Shown: in pieces, positions 9,958-19,687 of the stretch
Layout: each line of letters begins with the position of its first letter
Numbering within the stretch: the stretch's first letter is position 1
Source: Streptomyces avicenniae
Lineage (GTDB): Bacteria; Actinomycetota; Actinomycetes; Streptomycetales; Streptomycetaceae
Direction of reading: 5' to 3'
NCBI RefSeq assembly: GCF_000719135.1
Contig: NZ_JOEK01000014.1
Coordinates: forward strand, 186,001 to 250,000
DNA: 64,000 bases
The notes under the pieces: generated by a model
Seen by the model: the letters and a program-made list of their open reading frames with translations, nothing else
The model's database searches: none
What the model was told of the DNA's origin: nothing
Position numbers and translations under genes: made by a program

Positions 9958-10728
9958 TCAGCGTACGGGCAGCCCCGCATCCCGCAGCGCGCCCTTGACC
10001 TGGCCGATCCGCAGGTCACCGAAGTGGAAGACGGACGCCGCGAGCACCGCGTCCGCGCCCGCCCCGATCGCCGGGGCGAAGTCGTCCAGCCGCCCGGCGC
10101 CGCCCGACGCGACGACCGGCACCGTCACGTGCCCCCGCACCGCGGCGATCATCGCCGTGTCGTAGCCGTCCTTGGTGCCGTCCGCGTCCATCGAGTTGAG
10201 CAGGATCTCCCCCGCGCCCAGCTCGGCCGCGCGGTGCGCCCACTCGACGGCGTCGATGCCGGTGCCGCGCCGCCCGCCGTGGGTCGTCACCTCGAAGCCC
10301 GACGCGGTCGCCGTCCCCTCGGGGCAGCGCCGCGCGTCCACCGACAGCACCAGCACCTGGCTGCCGAAGCGCTCCGCGATCTCCCGGATCAGCTCGGGCC
10401 GCGCGATCGCCGCCGTGTTGACGCCGACCTTGTCCGCCCCGGCCCGCAGCAGCCGGTCCACGTCCTCGGGCGTGCGCACGCCGCCGCCGACCGTCAGCGG
10501 GATGAACACCTGCTCGGCGGTGCGGCGCACCACGTCGTAGGTCGTCTCCCGGTTGCCGGACGAGGCGGTGATGTCGAGGAACGTCAGCTCGTCGGCGCCC
10601 TCCGCGTCGTAGACCTTCGCCATCTCGACGGGGTCACCCGCGTCCCGCAGGTTCTGGAAGTTGACGCCCTTGACGACCCGGCCCGCGTCCACGTCGAGGC
10701 AGGGGATGACCCGCACCGCCAGCGTCAT
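9958..10728 (-). CDS. hisF: imidazole glycerol phosphate synthase, cyclase subunit
   Basis: A 256-residue (beta/alpha)8 barrel that joins ammonia from HisH to PRFAR, giving imidazole glycerol phosphate and AICAR. The catalytic aspartates are D12 ([14 protein letters not shown]) and D131 (VLSVDARR). The phosphate-binding motifs GGGVRT and ASGGAG are present. It is the last gene of the histidine operon. Its ATG overlaps the ridA stop by four bases (ATGA), and a terminator hairpin lies just beyond its stop codon. Confidence 0.96.
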   Translation of the reverse strand: MTLAVRVIPCLDVDAGRVVKGVNFQNLRDAGDPVEMAKVYDAEGADELTFLDITASSGNRETTYDVVRRTAEQVFIPLTVGGGVRTPEDVDRLLRAGADKVGVNTAAIARPELIREIAERFGSQVLVLSVDARRCPEGTATASGFEVTTHGGRRGTGIDAVEWAHRAAELGAGEILLNSMDADGTKDGYDTAMIAAVRGHVTVPVVASGGAGRLDDFAPAIGAGADAVLAASVFHFGDLRIGQVKGALRDAGLPVR

Positions 10729-11114
10729 GCGCGCGCTCCCCGGTACGCCTCCAGCTCGACCTGCACGAGGATGCGCGAGTCGGCGAACCCGGAGACGACC
10801 ACCAGCGTCGTCACCGGCCGCACCGCGTCGAACAGCTCGTGGTGCGCCCGCGTGACCTCCTCGACGTCCCGCGTGTGGCTGAGGTAGATCCGCGTGCGGA
10901 CGACCGACTCGATGCCGAGGGCGAACGGCGTCAGCGCCGCCACCGCGTCCGCCAGCGCCACCCGCGCCTGCTCGTACGGGTCGCCGACGGCCGCCGCGCC
11001 CGCGGTCGGCGGCATCGTCCCGCCGACCAGCACGAGGTCACCCGCGGCGACCGCGCGCGCCGCGCCGAGCGTCTCCTCCCACACGCTGCCGGTCCGCACA
11101 CGTTCGAGCGTCAT
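10725..11114 (-). CDS. RidA-family (YjgF/UK114) protein in the his operon
   Basis: A 129-residue single-domain protein of the RidA superfamily. The pattern [20 protein letters not shown] near the C-terminus carries the conserved arginine and the VEIEA-like strand. RidA enzymes hydrolyse reactive enamine/imine intermediates; the family also has members of unknown role. It lies between priA and hisF with one-base (TGATG) and four-base (ATGA) overlaps, so it is made together with the histidine enzymes. Protection of a PLP enzyme such as HisC, or removal of a reactive intermediate, is plausible but unproven. Confidence 0.88.
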   Translation of the reverse strand: MTLERVRTGSVWEETLGAARAVAAGDLVLVGGTMPPTAGAAAVGDPYEQARVALADAVAALTPFALGIESVVRTRIYLSHTRDVEEVTRAHHELFDAVRPVTTLVVVSGFADSRILVQVELEAYRGARA

Positions 11115-11839
11115 CAGGCCACCGCCTCCACTGTCCCCAGCGCCTCCTCCAGGGTGAAGGCGCCCGCGTAGAGCGCCTTCCCGACGATCGCGCCCTCGAC
11201 GCCCACGGATGTGAGGGCCGCGATCGCCCGCAGGTCGTCCAGGGACGAGACGCCGCCCGACGCCACGACGGGCCGATCGGTGGCGGCGCAGACCGAGCGC
11301 AGCAGGTCGAGGTTCGGGCCCTGGAGCGTGCCGTCCTTGTTGATGTCGGTGACGACGTAGCGGGCGCAGCCCTCGGCGTCGAGCCGGGCCAGGGTCTCGA
11401 AGAGGTCCCCGCCGTCCCGCGTCCAGCCACGGCCGCGCAGCGTCGTGCCGCGCACGTCGAGGCCGACGGCGATCCGGTCGCCGTGCTCCGCGATCACCTT
11501 GGCGACCCACGCCGGGGACTCCAGCGCGGCCGTGCCGAGGTTGACGCGGGTGCAGCCGGTGGCGAGGGCGGCGGCGAGGGTGTCGTCGTCCCTGATGCCG
11601 CCCGACAGCTCGACGCGGATGTCCATGGCCCGCACGACGTCGGCGATCTGCTCGCGGTTGTCGCCGGTGCCGAAGGCGGCGTCGAGATCGACCAGGTGCA
11701 GCCACTGCGCCCCGGCACGCTGCCAGGCGACGGCGGCGGCGTACGGGTCGCCGTAGGACGTCTCGGTGCCGGACTCGCCGTGCACCAGGCGGACCGCCTG
11801 GCCGTCACGGACATCGACGGCGGGCAGGAGTTCCAGCAT
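11114..11839 (-). CDS. priA: phosphoribosyl isomerase A (HisA/TrpF bifunctional type)
   Basis: A 241-residue (beta/alpha)8 isomerase converting ProFAR to PRFAR. The acid and base residues are D9 (LLPAVDV) and D165 (VVTDINKDG). Phosphate sites GGIR and ASGGV are present. In actinobacteria such as Streptomyces the same enzyme also isomerises PRA in tryptophan synthesis (PriA). The tryptophan of RGWTRDGG and R17 fit that type, and no separate trpF is visible here. The start overlaps the hisH stop by one base and the stop overlaps the ridA start by one base. Confidence 0.94.
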   Translation of the reverse strand: MLELLPAVDVRDGQAVRLVHGESGTETSYGDPYAAAVAWQRAGAQWLHLVDLDAAFGTGDNREQIADVVRAMDIRVELSGGIRDDDTLAAALATGCTRVNLGTAALESPAWVAKVIAEHGDRIAVGLDVRGTTLRGRGWTRDGGDLFETLARLDAEGCARYVVTDINKDGTLQGPNLDLLRSVCAATDRPVVASGGVSSLDDLRAIAALTSVGVEGAIVGKALYAGAFTLEEALGTVEAVA

Positions 11840-12486
11840 CACAGGGTCTCGATCCAGTTGGTGATGAGGCGGGCGCCGGCGTCGCCGGACTTCTCCGGGT
11901 GGAATTGGGTGGCCCACAGCGGGCCGTTCTCCACGGCGGCCACGAACGGCTCGCCGTGCGTGGCCCAGGTGACCCGGGCGGGGGCCTGGGCCAGGTGCTG
12001 CTGCGGCAGCTCCCAGTCGTGGACCGCGTAGGAGTGCACGAAGTAGAACCGCTCCTCGGGGCCTATGCCGGAGAAGAGCTTCGAGTCCGCCGGGGGGCGC
12101 ACCGTGTTCCACCCCATGTGCGGCACGACGTCGGCGCGCAGCGGGCCGACCGTGCCCGGCCACTCGTCCAGGCCCTCGCTCTCCTCGCCGTGCTCGATGC
12201 CGCGCGCGAAGAGGATCTGCATGCCGACGCAGATGCCGAGCACGGGACGTCCGCCCGCCAGCCTGCGGCCGACGATCCAGTCGCCGCGCGCCTGGCGCAG
12301 CCCGTTCATGCACGCGGCGAACGCGCCGACGCCGGGGACGAGGAGGCCGTCGGCGGCCATCGCCGCGTCACGGTCGCGCGTCACCTCGACGTCGGCTCCG
12401 GCGCGTGCCACGGCGCGCTGGGCGGAGCGGATGTTGCCGAAGCCGTAGTCGAAGACGACGACCTTCTTGCGGGTGCCTTCCGCCAT
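11839..12486 (-). CDS. hisH: imidazole glycerol phosphate synthase, glutamine amidotransferase subunit
   Basis: A 215-residue class I glutaminase that supplies ammonia to HisF. The catalytic triad is C86 (LGICVGMQ), H196 and E198 (QFHPEKSG); the oxyanion loop PGVGAF is at 51-56. The start is taken at MAEGTRKK because the conserved first strand [10 protein letters not shown] follows directly; an upstream in-frame codon at 12528 would add 14 residues and overlap the small membrane gene. There are five bases between that gene's stop and this start. Confidence 0.95.
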   Translation of the reverse strand: MAEGTRKKVVVFDYGFGNIRSAQRAVARAGADVEVTRDRDAAMAADGLLVPGVGAFAACMNGLRQARGDWIVGRRLAGGRPVLGICVGMQILFARGIEHGEESEGLDEWPGTVGPLRADVVPHMGWNTVRPPADSKLFSGIGPEERFYFVHSYAVHDWELPQQHLAQAPARVTWATHGEPFVAAVENGPLWATQFHPEKSGDAGARLITNWIETL

Positions 12487-12491
12487 GGGCG

Positions 12492-12650
12492 TCACGCCCC
12501 CAGCCGCAGCGCGCCCGCCAGCAGGCACAGCGCGCTGCCCGCGCCGAGCAGGGCGATGACGCCGCGGGGCAGTCCCTGCTTCACGAAGGAGATGACGCCG
12601 CCGAGCAGGAAGAGGCCGACGACCAGCAGGAGCGTGGACGTACCGTTCAC
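12492..12650 (-). CDS. 52-residue membrane peptide inside the his operon
   Basis: The GTG start overlaps the hisB stop by four bases (GTGA) and the gene ends five bases before hisH, exactly the coupled spacing of its neighbours. The product has two hydrophobic segments (about residues 6-18 and 28-46) separated by a short basic loop with [10 protein letters not shown], so it is probably a two-helix membrane peptide with a tiny loop. No function is known to me. The tight fit in the operon and its codon use argue that it is real. Confidence 0.75.
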   Translation of the reverse strand: MNGTSTLLLVVGLFLLGGVISFVKQGLPRGVIALLGAGSALCLLAGALRLGA

Positions 12651-13237
12651 AGCGCGCCCTTCGTGGACGGGATGCCGGTCTGGCGCGGGTCTATCTCGCT
12701 GGCGTAGCGCAGCGCGCGGGCGAGGGCCTTGAACTGGCACTCGACGATGTGGTGCGCGTTGCGCCCGTAGGGCACGTGGACGTGCAGCGCGATCTGGGCC
12801 TGGGCGACGAACGACTCCAGGATGTGCCGGGTCATCGTCGTGTCGTACGAGCCGATCATCGGGGCCATGCCCTCGGGCTCACGGTGCACGAGGTACGGCC
12901 GCCCCGACAGGTCCACGGTCACCTGCGCGAGCGCCTCGTCCAGCGGCACCGACGCGTCGGCGAAGCGGACGATGCCCCGCTTGTCGCCCAGCGCCTGCCG
13001 GAACGCGGCGCCGAGCGCGAGCGCGGTGTCCTCGATGGTGTGGTGGCTGTCGATGTGGAGGTCGCCCTCGGTCTTCACCGTGAGGTCGAACAGTCCGTGC
13101 CGCCCGAGCTGGTCGAGCATGTGGTCGAAGAAGCCGACCCCCGTCGCGACCTCGACGGTCCCCGTCCCGTCGAGGTCGATCCCGACGGTGACCGAGGTCT
13201 CCTTGGTGGTGCGCTCCACGCGGCCCACGCGCGTCAT
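12647..13237 (-). CDS. hisB: imidazoleglycerol-phosphate dehydratase
   Basis: A 196-residue monofunctional enzyme (no phosphatase domain) that dehydrates imidazole glycerol phosphate to imidazole acetol phosphate. The metal-binding signatures DSHHTIED (about 68-75) and GRNAHHIVE (about 157-165) and the [13 protein letters not shown] motif are intact. The ATG overlaps the hisC stop (ATGA), and the stop overlaps the start of the small membrane gene. Confidence 0.96.
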   Translation of the reverse strand: MTRVGRVERTTKETSVTVGIDLDGTGTVEVATGVGFFDHMLDQLGRHGLFDLTVKTEGDLHIDSHHTIEDTALALGAAFRQALGDKRGIVRFADASVPLDEALAQVTVDLSGRPYLVHREPEGMAPMIGSYDTTMTRHILESFVAQAQIALHVHVPYGRNAHHIVECQFKALARALRYASEIDPRQTGIPSTKGAL

Positions 13238-14367
13238 TGGCTGATCTCCTTCCGCACCGCCCGGACCGCGTCCAGGAAGGCGTCGTTCTCCTGCCGCGTG
13301 CCGGTGGTGACCCGCAGCCGACCCGGCACGCCGTTGTCCCGGACGAGCACGCCGTGGTCGAGCAGCGACTGCCACACGGCGTGCGTGTCCTCGAAGCGGC
13401 CGAACTGCACGAAGTTGGCGTCCGACGCGGTGACCTCGCAGCCGAGTGCGCGCAGCTCGTGCACCAGCCGGTCCCGTTCGGCCTTCAGCTCCTCGACGTA
13501 CCCCAGCAGCGTATCGGCGAATTCGAGGGCCGCGTGCGCGGTGGCCTGTGTGACGGCCGAGAGGTGGTACGGCAGCCGGACGAGCTGGACGGCGTCCACG
13601 ACGGCCGGGTCGGCGGCCAGGTAGCCGACGCGCAGCCCGGCGGCGCCGAACGCCTTGGACATCGTGCGGGTGACGACCAGGTTCGGCCGCCCCGGCAGGA
13701 GCCGCAGCAGCGACGGCTGGTGGCTGAACTCGGCGTACGCCTCGTCCACGATGACGAGCGCGCCGTTCGGGTGAGCGGCGGCGGCCTGCGCCGCGTCGTA
13801 CAGCGCGGTGACGGTCTCGGGCGCGACGGCGGTGCCGGTCGGGTTGTTGGGCGAGCAGATGAAGACGACGTCGGGCGCGTGCGCGCGGACGGCGGCGACG
13901 GCGGCGCCCTCGTCGATCCCGTAGTCGGGGCGGCGGGGCCCGGAGATCCAGCCGGTGCCGGTGCCGCGCGCGATCAGGGCGTACATGGAGTACGAGGGGT
14001 CGAAGCCGATCGCGGTGCGCCCCGGGCCGCCGAACGCCTGGAGGAGCTGCTGGATGACCTCGTTCGAGCCGTTCGCGGCCCAGACCTGGCGCGGCCCGAC
14101 CTCGTGGCCCCCCGTGCGCGTGAGGTAGGCGGCGAGCTGCGTGCGCAGCACGACGGCGTCGCGGTCGGGGTAGCGGTTGAGGGTGCGGGCGGCGTCGGAG
14201 ACGCGCTCGGCGATGCGCCGGACCAGGCCGTCGGGCAGCGGGTACGGGTTCTCGTTGGTGTTGAGCCGCACCGGGACGTCGAGCTGCGGCGCGCCGTACG
14301 GGGTCCTGCCCCGCAGCTCGTCCCGGATGGGCAGGTCGTCGATGCGGGTCACGTGCTGGCTCGTCAC
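13234..14367 (-). CDS. hisC: histidinol-phosphate aminotransferase
   Basis: A 377-residue fold-type I PLP enzyme transaminating imidazole acetol phosphate with glutamate. Key motifs are [11 protein letters not shown] near residue 36, [16 protein letters not shown], and the PLP lysine in [15 protein letters not shown]. The GTG start overlaps the hisD stop (GTGA), and the stop overlaps the hisB start. A much longer open frame runs through this gene from 16659, but protein similarity begins only at this GTG. Confidence 0.95.
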   Translation of the reverse strand: MTSQHVTRIDDLPIRDELRGRTPYGAPQLDVPVRLNTNENPYPLPDGLVRRIAERVSDAARTLNRYPDRDAVVLRTQLAAYLTRTGGHEVGPRQVWAANGSNEVIQQLLQAFGGPGRTAIGFDPSYSMYALIARGTGTGWISGPRRPDYGIDEGAAVAAVRAHAPDVVFICSPNNPTGTAVAPETVTALYDAAQAAAAHPNGALVIVDEAYAEFSHQPSLLRLLPGRPNLVVTRTMSKAFGAAGLRVGYLAADPAVVDAVQLVRLPYHLSAVTQATAHAALEFADTLLGYVEELKAERDRLVHELRALGCEVTASDANFVQFGRFEDTHAVWQSLLDHGVLVRDNGVPGRLRVTTGTRQENDAFLDAVRAVRKEISQ

Positions 14368-15731
14368 TTGCTGTCGCTCCGGTCGTCGGTGGTCGCGCCG
14401 CCCGCGGGCACCTGCCGGGCGAAGCGCGCCGTGACGGCGGCGCCGTGCGCGGGCAGGTCCTCGGCCTCGGCGAGCGTCACGACGTGGTGGGCGACCTCGG
14501 CGAGGGCGTCGCGGTCGTAGTCCACGACGTGGATGCCGCGCAGGAACGACTGCACGGACAGGCCGGACGAGTGGCAGGCGCACCCGCCGGTGGGCAGGAC
14601 GTGGTTGGAGCCCGCGGCGTAGTCGCCGAGGGAGACGGGGGCGTAGGGGCCGATGAAGACGGCGCCCGCGTTCCGTACCCGGGCGGCGATCGCGTGCGGG
14701 TCCTCGGTCAGGATCTCCAGGTGCTCGGCCGCGTAGGCGTCCACGACGGCGAGGCCTTGGTCGAGGTCGGTGACCAGGACGGTCCCCGACTGGCGGCCCG
14801 CCAGGGCCTCCGCGATCCGGCCGTGGTGCTTGGCGGCCGGGACCTGGACGGCGAGTTCGGCGTCCACGGCGTCGGCGAGCGCGACGGACGGCGTGACCAG
14901 GACGGCGGCGGCCAGCACGTCGTGCTCGGCCTGGCTGACGAGGTCGGCGGCGACGAGCGCGGGGTCGGCCGAGTCGTCGGCGAGGACGGCAATCTCGGTC
15001 GGCCCGGCCTCGGCGTCGATGCCGATGAGACCCTTGAGCAGCCGCTTGGCCGCGGCGACATACACGTTGCCAGGACCGGTGACGAGCCGGACGGGCGCGC
15101 ACTCCTCGGTGCCGTGGGCGAACATGGCGACGGCCTGGGCGCCGCCCGCCGCGTACACCTCGTCCACGCCGAGCAGGGCGCAGGCGGCCAGGATGGTGGG
15201 GTGCGGGAGCCCGACGCCCCAGTCGTTGCCCGGCTCGCGCTGCGGCGGGGAGGCGACGGCCAGCGAGGCGACGCCCGCCTCCTGCGCCGGGACGACGTTC
15301 ATCACGACCGACGACGGGTAGACCGCCCGGCCGCCCGGCACGTACAGGCCGACGCGCTCGACGGGCACCCAGCGCTCCGTGACGGTCCCCCCGGGCGCGA
15401 CGCGGACGGTGGTGTCCGTGCGGCGCTGCTCGCGGTGGACGAGGCGGGCGCGGCGGATCGACTCCTCGAGACCGGCGCGGACGGCGGGGTCGAGTTCGGC
15501 CAGGGCGCGGCCCAGTGCCTCGACGGGCACCCGGACGCGGTCGATGGTGACGCCGTCGAACCGCCGCGCGTACTCGATCAGCGCCGCGGTGCCGCGATGG
15601 CGCACGTCCTCGCAGAGGGGCCGCACCGTCTCCAGGGCGGCCTCGACGTCGAGTTCGGCGCGCGGCAGCAGGTCGCGGTCGATCCCGCCCCCGGAGGAGG
15701 CGGTGTCCCGCAGATCGATTCGAGTCAGCAC
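14364..15731 (-). CDS. hisD: histidinol dehydrogenase
   Basis: A 455-residue zinc enzyme performing the last two steps of histidine synthesis (histidinol to histidine, two NAD+). Recognisable motifs are [35 protein letters not shown] and [13 protein letters not shown]. The C-terminal AEHLEI and NHVLPTGG contain zinc and catalytic residues. It heads the operon. The GTG start gives the family N-terminus (LTRIDLRD); no clear ribosome site precedes it. The 136 bp upstream are shared with the divergent LON-domain gene. Confidence 0.94.
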   Translation of the reverse strand: MLTRIDLRDTASSGGGIDRDLLPRAELDVEAALETVRPLCEDVRHRGTAALIEYARRFDGVTIDRVRVPVEALGRALAELDPAVRAGLEESIRRARLVHREQRRTDTTVRVAPGGTVTERWVPVERVGLYVPGGRAVYPSSVVMNVVPAQEAGVASLAVASPPQREPGNDWGVGLPHPTILAACALLGVDEVYAAGGAQAVAMFAHGTEECAPVRLVTGPGNVYVAAAKRLLKGLIGIDAEAGPTEIAVLADDSADPALVAADLVSQAEHDVLAAAVLVTPSVALADAVDAELAVQVPAAKHHGRIAEALAGRQSGTVLVTDLDQGLAVVDAYAAEHLEILTEDPHAIAARVRNAGAVFIGPYAPVSLGDYAAGSNHVLPTGGCACHSSGLSVQSFLRGIHVVDYDRDALAEVAHHVVTLAEAEDLPAHGAAVTARFARQVPAGGATTDDRSDSK

Positions 15732-15830
15732 GCGTCCAGTTTCGCAGAAGGCCGGGGGCGGCCCGCACGGCGTTTCGGCATGCGGGCGGGCCCCGGGCGG
15801 CCACGGCGGGGACGCATCGCCCCGTCCCTC

Positions 15831-15859
15831 CGGACAGGCCATCGCGCAGCCGATAGGCT
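15831..15859 (+). promoter_or_regulatory. promoter of the LON-domain gene, probably leaderless
   Basis: CGGACA (15831-15836), 17-bp spacer, TAGGCT (15854-15859). The start point should fall about 15866-15868, at the GTG start codon, with no ribosome site between. Confidence 0.5.
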
Positions 15860-15867
15860 GGCCGGTC

Positions 15868-16614
15868 GTGACGACCACGCGCCTGCCGCTCTTCCCGCTG
15901 AACACCGTGTTGTTCCCGGGTCTGGTACTCCCGCTGAACGTGTTCGAGCCGCGGTACCGGGCGCTGATGGCGGACCTGATGGAGCTGCCCGAGGACGGCC
16001 CGCGGCCGTTCGGCGTGGTCGCGATCAGGGACGGGCACGAGACGTCGCCGAGCGAGGTGGGCCTGCCGGAGTCGGGCAAGCCGCCGGAGGCCACGGCGGG
16101 CTCGGGCTTCGCGCCGGGCGACCCGCGCCGCTCGTTCCACGAGGTGGGCTGCGTCGCGGACGCCTCGACGATCCGCGAGCGTCCTGGCGACGAGGGGTAC
16201 GAGGTGCTGGCGACCGGCACGACGCGGTTCCGCCTCGTCTCGGTGAGCGCGGACGGACCGTACCTGACGGCCGAGGTGGAGCCGCTCGACGAGGTGGCGG
16301 GCGAGGGCGCGGGGGCGCTGGCGGCGGGGGTGCTGCGGGCGTTCAGGTCGTACCAGAAGGTGCTGGCGGGGGCGAACGAGCGGTCGCTCGCGCCGGGCCA
16401 GGACCTGCCGGACGACCCGTCGGTGGTGTCCTACCTGGTGGCGGCGGCGACGATGCTCTACACGCCGGACAAGCAGCGGCTGCTCCAGGCCGCGGACACG
16501 GCGACGCGGCTGGCGGAGGAACTGCGCATCCTGCGGCAGGAGACCGCGGTGATCGGCAAGCTGCCGTCCGTGCCGGGCGCGGAGTTCACCGTCCGGCCGA
16601 CCAGCCTCAACTGA
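15868..16614 (+). CDS. LON peptidase substrate-binding domain protein
   Basis: A 248-residue cytoplasmic protein that is essentially one LON N-terminal substrate-binding domain ([27 protein letters not shown] at the start) with a helical C-terminal part. It lacks the AAA+ and protease domains of Lon. Stand-alone proteins of this kind are widespread in actinobacteria and have no firm role; a protein-quality or adaptor function is a guess. The GTG start is set by the family N-terminus and by a -10 hexamer at the right distance for a leaderless transcript. The stop overlaps the next start (TGATG). Confidence 0.88.
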   Translation: MTTTRLPLFPLNTVLFPGLVLPLNVFEPRYRALMADLMELPEDGPRPFGVVAIRDGHETSPSEVGLPESGKPPEATAGSGFAPGDPRRSFHEVGCVADASTIRERPGDEGYEVLATGTTRFRLVSVSADGPYLTAEVEPLDEVAGEGAGALAAGVLRAFRSYQKVLAGANERSLAPGQDLPDDPSVVSYLVAAATMLYTPDKQRLLQAADTATRLAEELRILRQETAVIGKLPSVPGAEFTVRPTSLN

Positions 16615-17111
16615 TGGCGGGGCGCGGGCGGCGGGCCGCCGAGGGGGGCACGCAGGCAACGGTGGCGGCGGCGCGCGCGGGCGTCGCGTACACGCTGCAC
16701 GCGTACACGCACGACCCGGCGGCGGCGTCGTACGGCAACGAGGCGGCCGAGGCCCTGGGCGTGGACCCGCCGCGGGTGTTCAAGACGCTGGTGGCGGACG
16801 TGGACGGCGCGCTGACGGTCGCGCTGGTGCCCGTCCCCGCGCAGCTGTCGCTGAAGGCGCTGGCGGCCGCGGTCGGCGGGAAGCGGGCAGCGATGGCCGA
16901 TCCGGCGGCGGCCGAGCGCAGCAGCGGGTACGTGCGGGGCGGGATCTCGCCGCTGGGGCAGCGCAGGCGGCTGCCGACCGTGATCGACGTGTCGGCGCTC
17001 GGGCACGGGACGGTGTTCGTCTCCGCCGGGCGGCGCGGCCTGGAGATCGAGCTGGCCCCGTCCGACCTCGTCGCGCTCACCGGGGCGCGGACCGCGCCGC
17101 TCGCCAGGTAG
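16614..17111 (+). CDS. YbaK/EbsC-type Cys-tRNA(Pro) deacylase
   Basis: A 165-residue protein of the YbaK/prolyl-tRNA editing family, which hydrolyses mischarged Cys-tRNA(Pro) in trans. Recognisable features are the N-terminal [13 protein letters not shown], the conserved lysine in [12 protein letters not shown], and [17 protein letters not shown] near residues 108-124. It is translationally coupled to the LON-domain gene by a one-base overlap. It ends convergently with the HAD phosphatase gene, only 15 bases apart. Confidence 0.92.
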   Translation: MAGRGRRAAEGGTQATVAAARAGVAYTLHAYTHDPAAASYGNEAAEALGVDPPRVFKTLVADVDGALTVALVPVPAQLSLKALAAAVGGKRAAMADPAAAERSSGYVRGGISPLGQRRRLPTVIDVSALGHGTVFVSAGRRGLEIELAPSDLVALTGARTAPLAR

Positions 17112-17126
17112 GCGGGCACGCGGCCG

Positions 17127-17978
17127 TCACGCGACGGGCGGCAGGTCCAGGACGCGGGCGAGCGTGCGCAGGACGCCGTTCTCGGTGTGCGCGGGGCACA
17201 CCTGGCGGGCGCGGCGGATCACGTCGGGGTGGGCCCCTGCCATGGCGAACGACCACTCGGCCGCGTCCAGCATCTCCAGGTCGTTCAGGTAGTCGCCGAA
17301 CGCCATGGTCTGCGCGGGCGTCACGCCCAGTTCCCGCTGGAGACGGCGGACGGCCGTGCCCTTGTTGACGCCCGGCTGCATCACGTCGATCCAGTGGGCG
17401 CCCGAGACGACGACCTGGTGCGTGGCCTCCAGCGGCTTGAGGACGGGCGCGACGGTGCCGGCCGCGTCGCCGAACGCGAAGACGGCGACCTTCACGACGT
17501 CGTCGTCCACGGCGGTGAGGTCGGTGACGGTCCGGCGCGCGGCGTAGTACTTCGCGACCTCGGCGACGAACGCGGCGTCCGTCCGCTCGATCGAGGCGGC
17601 GCGCTTGCCGCAGACGACGACGCCGACGTCCGCGCCCTCGTCCGTGAGCTGGCGCACCGACCTGACGATCCGGGCCGCGACGGCGGGCTCAAGCGGCGCC
17701 GAGCTGACCTCAAGGCCGTCGCGGACGACGTAGGCGCCGTTCTCGGCGATGTGGACCATGCCGTCGTCCGCGCCCGCGAACAGCCCGGCGATGGTGGCGT
17801 ACTGGCGTCCGCTGGCCGGGCTGAAGACGATGCCGCGCCGGTTCAGCTCGGCGAGCGTCGCGCCGAAGGCGTCGGGCAGGCGGCCCGCGGCGTCGAGCAG
17901 CGTGCCGTCGAGGTCGGTGACGACGAGCCGGATGTCGGGGGTGGCGGACGGGCGCGGCGCCTGGTGCGGGGAGGTCAT
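17127..17978 (-). CDS. HAD-family (Cof-type) phosphatase
   Basis: A 283-residue haloacid dehalogenase superfamily hydrolase of the Cof/IIB class. Motif I is VVTDLDGTLLD (nucleophile D22, general acid D24), motif II SPASGRQ, and motif IV GDYLNDLEML. A cap domain lies between about 90 and 200. Family members dephosphorylate sugar phosphates or flavin precursors; the substrate cannot be named. The ATG at 17978 puts motif I close to the N-terminus as expected. Confidence 0.9.
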   Translation of the reverse strand: MTSPHQAPRPSATPDIRLVVTDLDGTLLDAAGRLPDAFGATLAELNRRGIVFSPASGRQYATIAGLFAGADDGMVHIAENGAYVVRDGLEVSSAPLEPAVAARIVRSVRQLTDEGADVGVVVCGKRAASIERTDAAFVAEVAKYYAARRTVTDLTAVDDDVVKVAVFAFGDAAGTVAPVLKPLEATHQVVVSGAHWIDVMQPGVNKGTAVRRLQRELGVTPAQTMAFGDYLNDLEMLDAAEWSFAMAGAHPDVIRRARQVCPAHTENGVLRTLARVLDLPPVA

Positions 17979-18033
17979 GGTGTCCCACCGTACGGGGCCC
18001 GCGCGGGGCGGCCGGGGCGGGGCCCCGGCGTCG

Positions 18034-18753
18034 TCACGCCCTGCCGTCCGCGCCGCCCGCGCCGTTGCCACCCGCCTCGTCCCCGCCCTGACGGCCGCTC
18101 GCCTCGTGCCAGCGGGGGCTCTGCCAGTGCGGCAGCTCCGCGGGGGGCGGGGGCGTCTCGCGGGGCATCCACACGGCGGTGCAGAACATGTGCAGCCCGA
18201 CGGCGGCGAACGGGAGGCCCAGGAGCACGCCCTTGGCGCCCAGTTCGAGCGGCGCCTCGAAGCGCACGTCGTCGCCGACCTCGGCGGCCCGCGCCAGCAC
18301 GTCCTGCGTGGGGCCGAGCCAGATCCCGAGCCGCCAGGCGAGCAGGGCGCCGAGGAAGCCGCCGACCGCCAGGCCGACCACGGTGCCGACGCCCGCGCGG
18401 CGCCGCAGCAGGTGGACGGCGACGCCCGCCAGGGCGCCCAGCGCGAGCCCGGCGAGCAGGAAGGTTCCGTCGGACCCGACGGCCTGCTGCCCCTCGGAGT
18501 CGGCGAGCAGGACCGCGTCGCCCCTCTTGACCAGCGGGACGCGCGGCGCCCACCACAGCCACGCCAGGGCGAGCAGCACACCGGTCACCAGCGCGGTCGG
18601 CACGGCGACGAGCAGGCCGTCGCGTATCTCCCCCGGCCACTGCGCCGGGCCGCCCCCGCCGTCCTGGCTCCCGGCGACGGCCTGCGCCGCCCACGGGTCG
18701 TGGCCTGGCGGGGATGCGGGGCCCTGGTCGCGTCCGGGCTCGGGTTCGGTCAC
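18034..18753 (-). CDS. membrane protein of unknown function, possibly DUF2567
   Basis: A 239-residue protein with a hydrophilic, proline- and glycine-rich N-terminus (about 1-45), then hydrophobic segments near 47-70, 97-115, 122-145 and 172-190, and a polar tail rich in G, A and D. The layout recalls DUF2567 proteins of actinobacteria, but this is by impression only. The GTG (VTEPEPG) is chosen because upstream sequence is arginine-rich and not protein-like. It lies between a phosphatase and an ABC exporter on the same strand and has no evident link to either. Confidence 0.75.
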   Translation of the reverse strand: MTEPEPGRDQGPASPPGHDPWAAQAVAGSQDGGGGPAQWPGEIRDGLLVAVPTALVTGVLLALAWLWWAPRVPLVKRGDAVLLADSEGQQAVGSDGTFLLAGLALGALAGVAVHLLRRRAGVGTVVGLAVGGFLGALLAWRLGIWLGPTQDVLARAAEVGDDVRFEAPLELGAKGVLLGLPFAAVGLHMFCTAVWMPRETPPPPAELPHWQSPRWHEASGRQGGDEAGGNGAGGADGRA

Positions 18754-18841
18754 CTGATCATCCTGCCAGGTACGCCCGTGTGTTCGGGCCCCGGGACGGC
18801 CGTTCGGGCGCACGGCGGCGCGACCCCTTGGAAGACGGGCC

Positions 18842-19687
18842 CTACCTGACGGCCGCGCGCCGGTACGCCCAGGTGGCCAGCGCCAGCGCCAGGACGCCGG
18901 TCACGGCGCAGACCGTGAGATTCCCCGCGACCGACGCCCAGTCCGGGGCGGGGCCGAGCGCGTCGGCGAGGGCATCGACGCCGTAGCTCGACGGCAGCAG
19001 GTCGCGCAGCCACAGCGTCGGCTCGGGCAGCCGCGCCGTGGGCAGGACGCCGAGCAGCAGCGCGGCCGACATGCCGAGCTGCCCGCACAGCGTGGCCAGT
19101 TCGGGGCGCGGCGCGAGCAGCCCGAGGGCGGCGCCCAGCCCGGCGAGCGCGGCGCCCGCCAGCGGGACGACGGCGAGGGCGACCCACAGGCCGCCCATCG
19201 GCAGCTGGTACAGCAGACCGCCGCTGACGGCCGTGACGAGCACGCCCGGCACGGTGAACGAGGCGTACGCCGCCGCCGTCCCGAGCGCGACGGCCGTGGC
19301 GGGCACCGGCAACGTGGCGTAGTGGTCGAGCCCGCCGGTGGCGCGGAGCTGCCCGAAGTACTGGGCGAGGAGGTTGAGCGCGACGAACGCGACGACCAGC
19401 ACGGCCGACCCGGCGACGACGGCGCGCGCCTCCTCGCCCCCGCCGCCGTCCACCACGCCGCGCATCAGGACCATGATCCCGATCGACTGGAAGGTCGCGA
19501 CGAACAGCAGCGGGATGCGGGCGACGCGTGCCCGGGACAGCTGCGCCCGGTAGACGGCGCCGAGCGCGGGCCACAGCCGGGCGGCGGGCGCCAGGGGCGC
19601 GGGACCGGCGGCGGCCGGGGCGGTGGCGTGGACGGGTGCCGGGGCGGCGCGGGGCGTACGGGCGGTGTGGATCTCGGTGTCGGTCAC
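18842..19687 (-). CDS. ABC transporter permease
   Basis: A 281-residue ABC-2-type permease with a disordered, alanine/proline-rich N-terminal tail (about 1-45) and six hydrophobic segments from residue 60 to the end. Its ATG overlaps the stop of the ATPase gene upstream by four bases (ATGA), so the two form one transporter. ABC-2 systems usually export drugs, lipids or polymers; nothing identifies the substrate. Confidence 0.9.
   Translation of the reverse strand: MTDTEIHTARTPRAAPAPVHATAPAAAGPAPLAPAARLWPALGAVYRAQLSRARVARIPLLFVATFQSIGIMVLMRGVVDGGGGEEARAVVAGSAVLVVAFVALNLLAQYFGQLRATGGLDHYATLPVPATAVALGTAAAYASFTVPGVLVTAVSGGLLYQLPMGGLWVALAVVPLAGAALAGLGAALGLLAPRPELATLCGQLGMSAALLLGVLPTARLPEPTLWLRDLLPSSYGVDALADALGPAPDWASVAGNLTVCAVTGVLALALATWAYRRAAVR

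Noticed and set aside
13234..16659. A single 1141-codon open frame across hisC, hisD and beyond on the minus strand
   Set aside because: Only the last third matches a protein (HisC). The upstream part is Arg/Ala/Pro-rich shadow of hisD and of the opposite-strand LON gene, a normal result of G/C-biased third positions.
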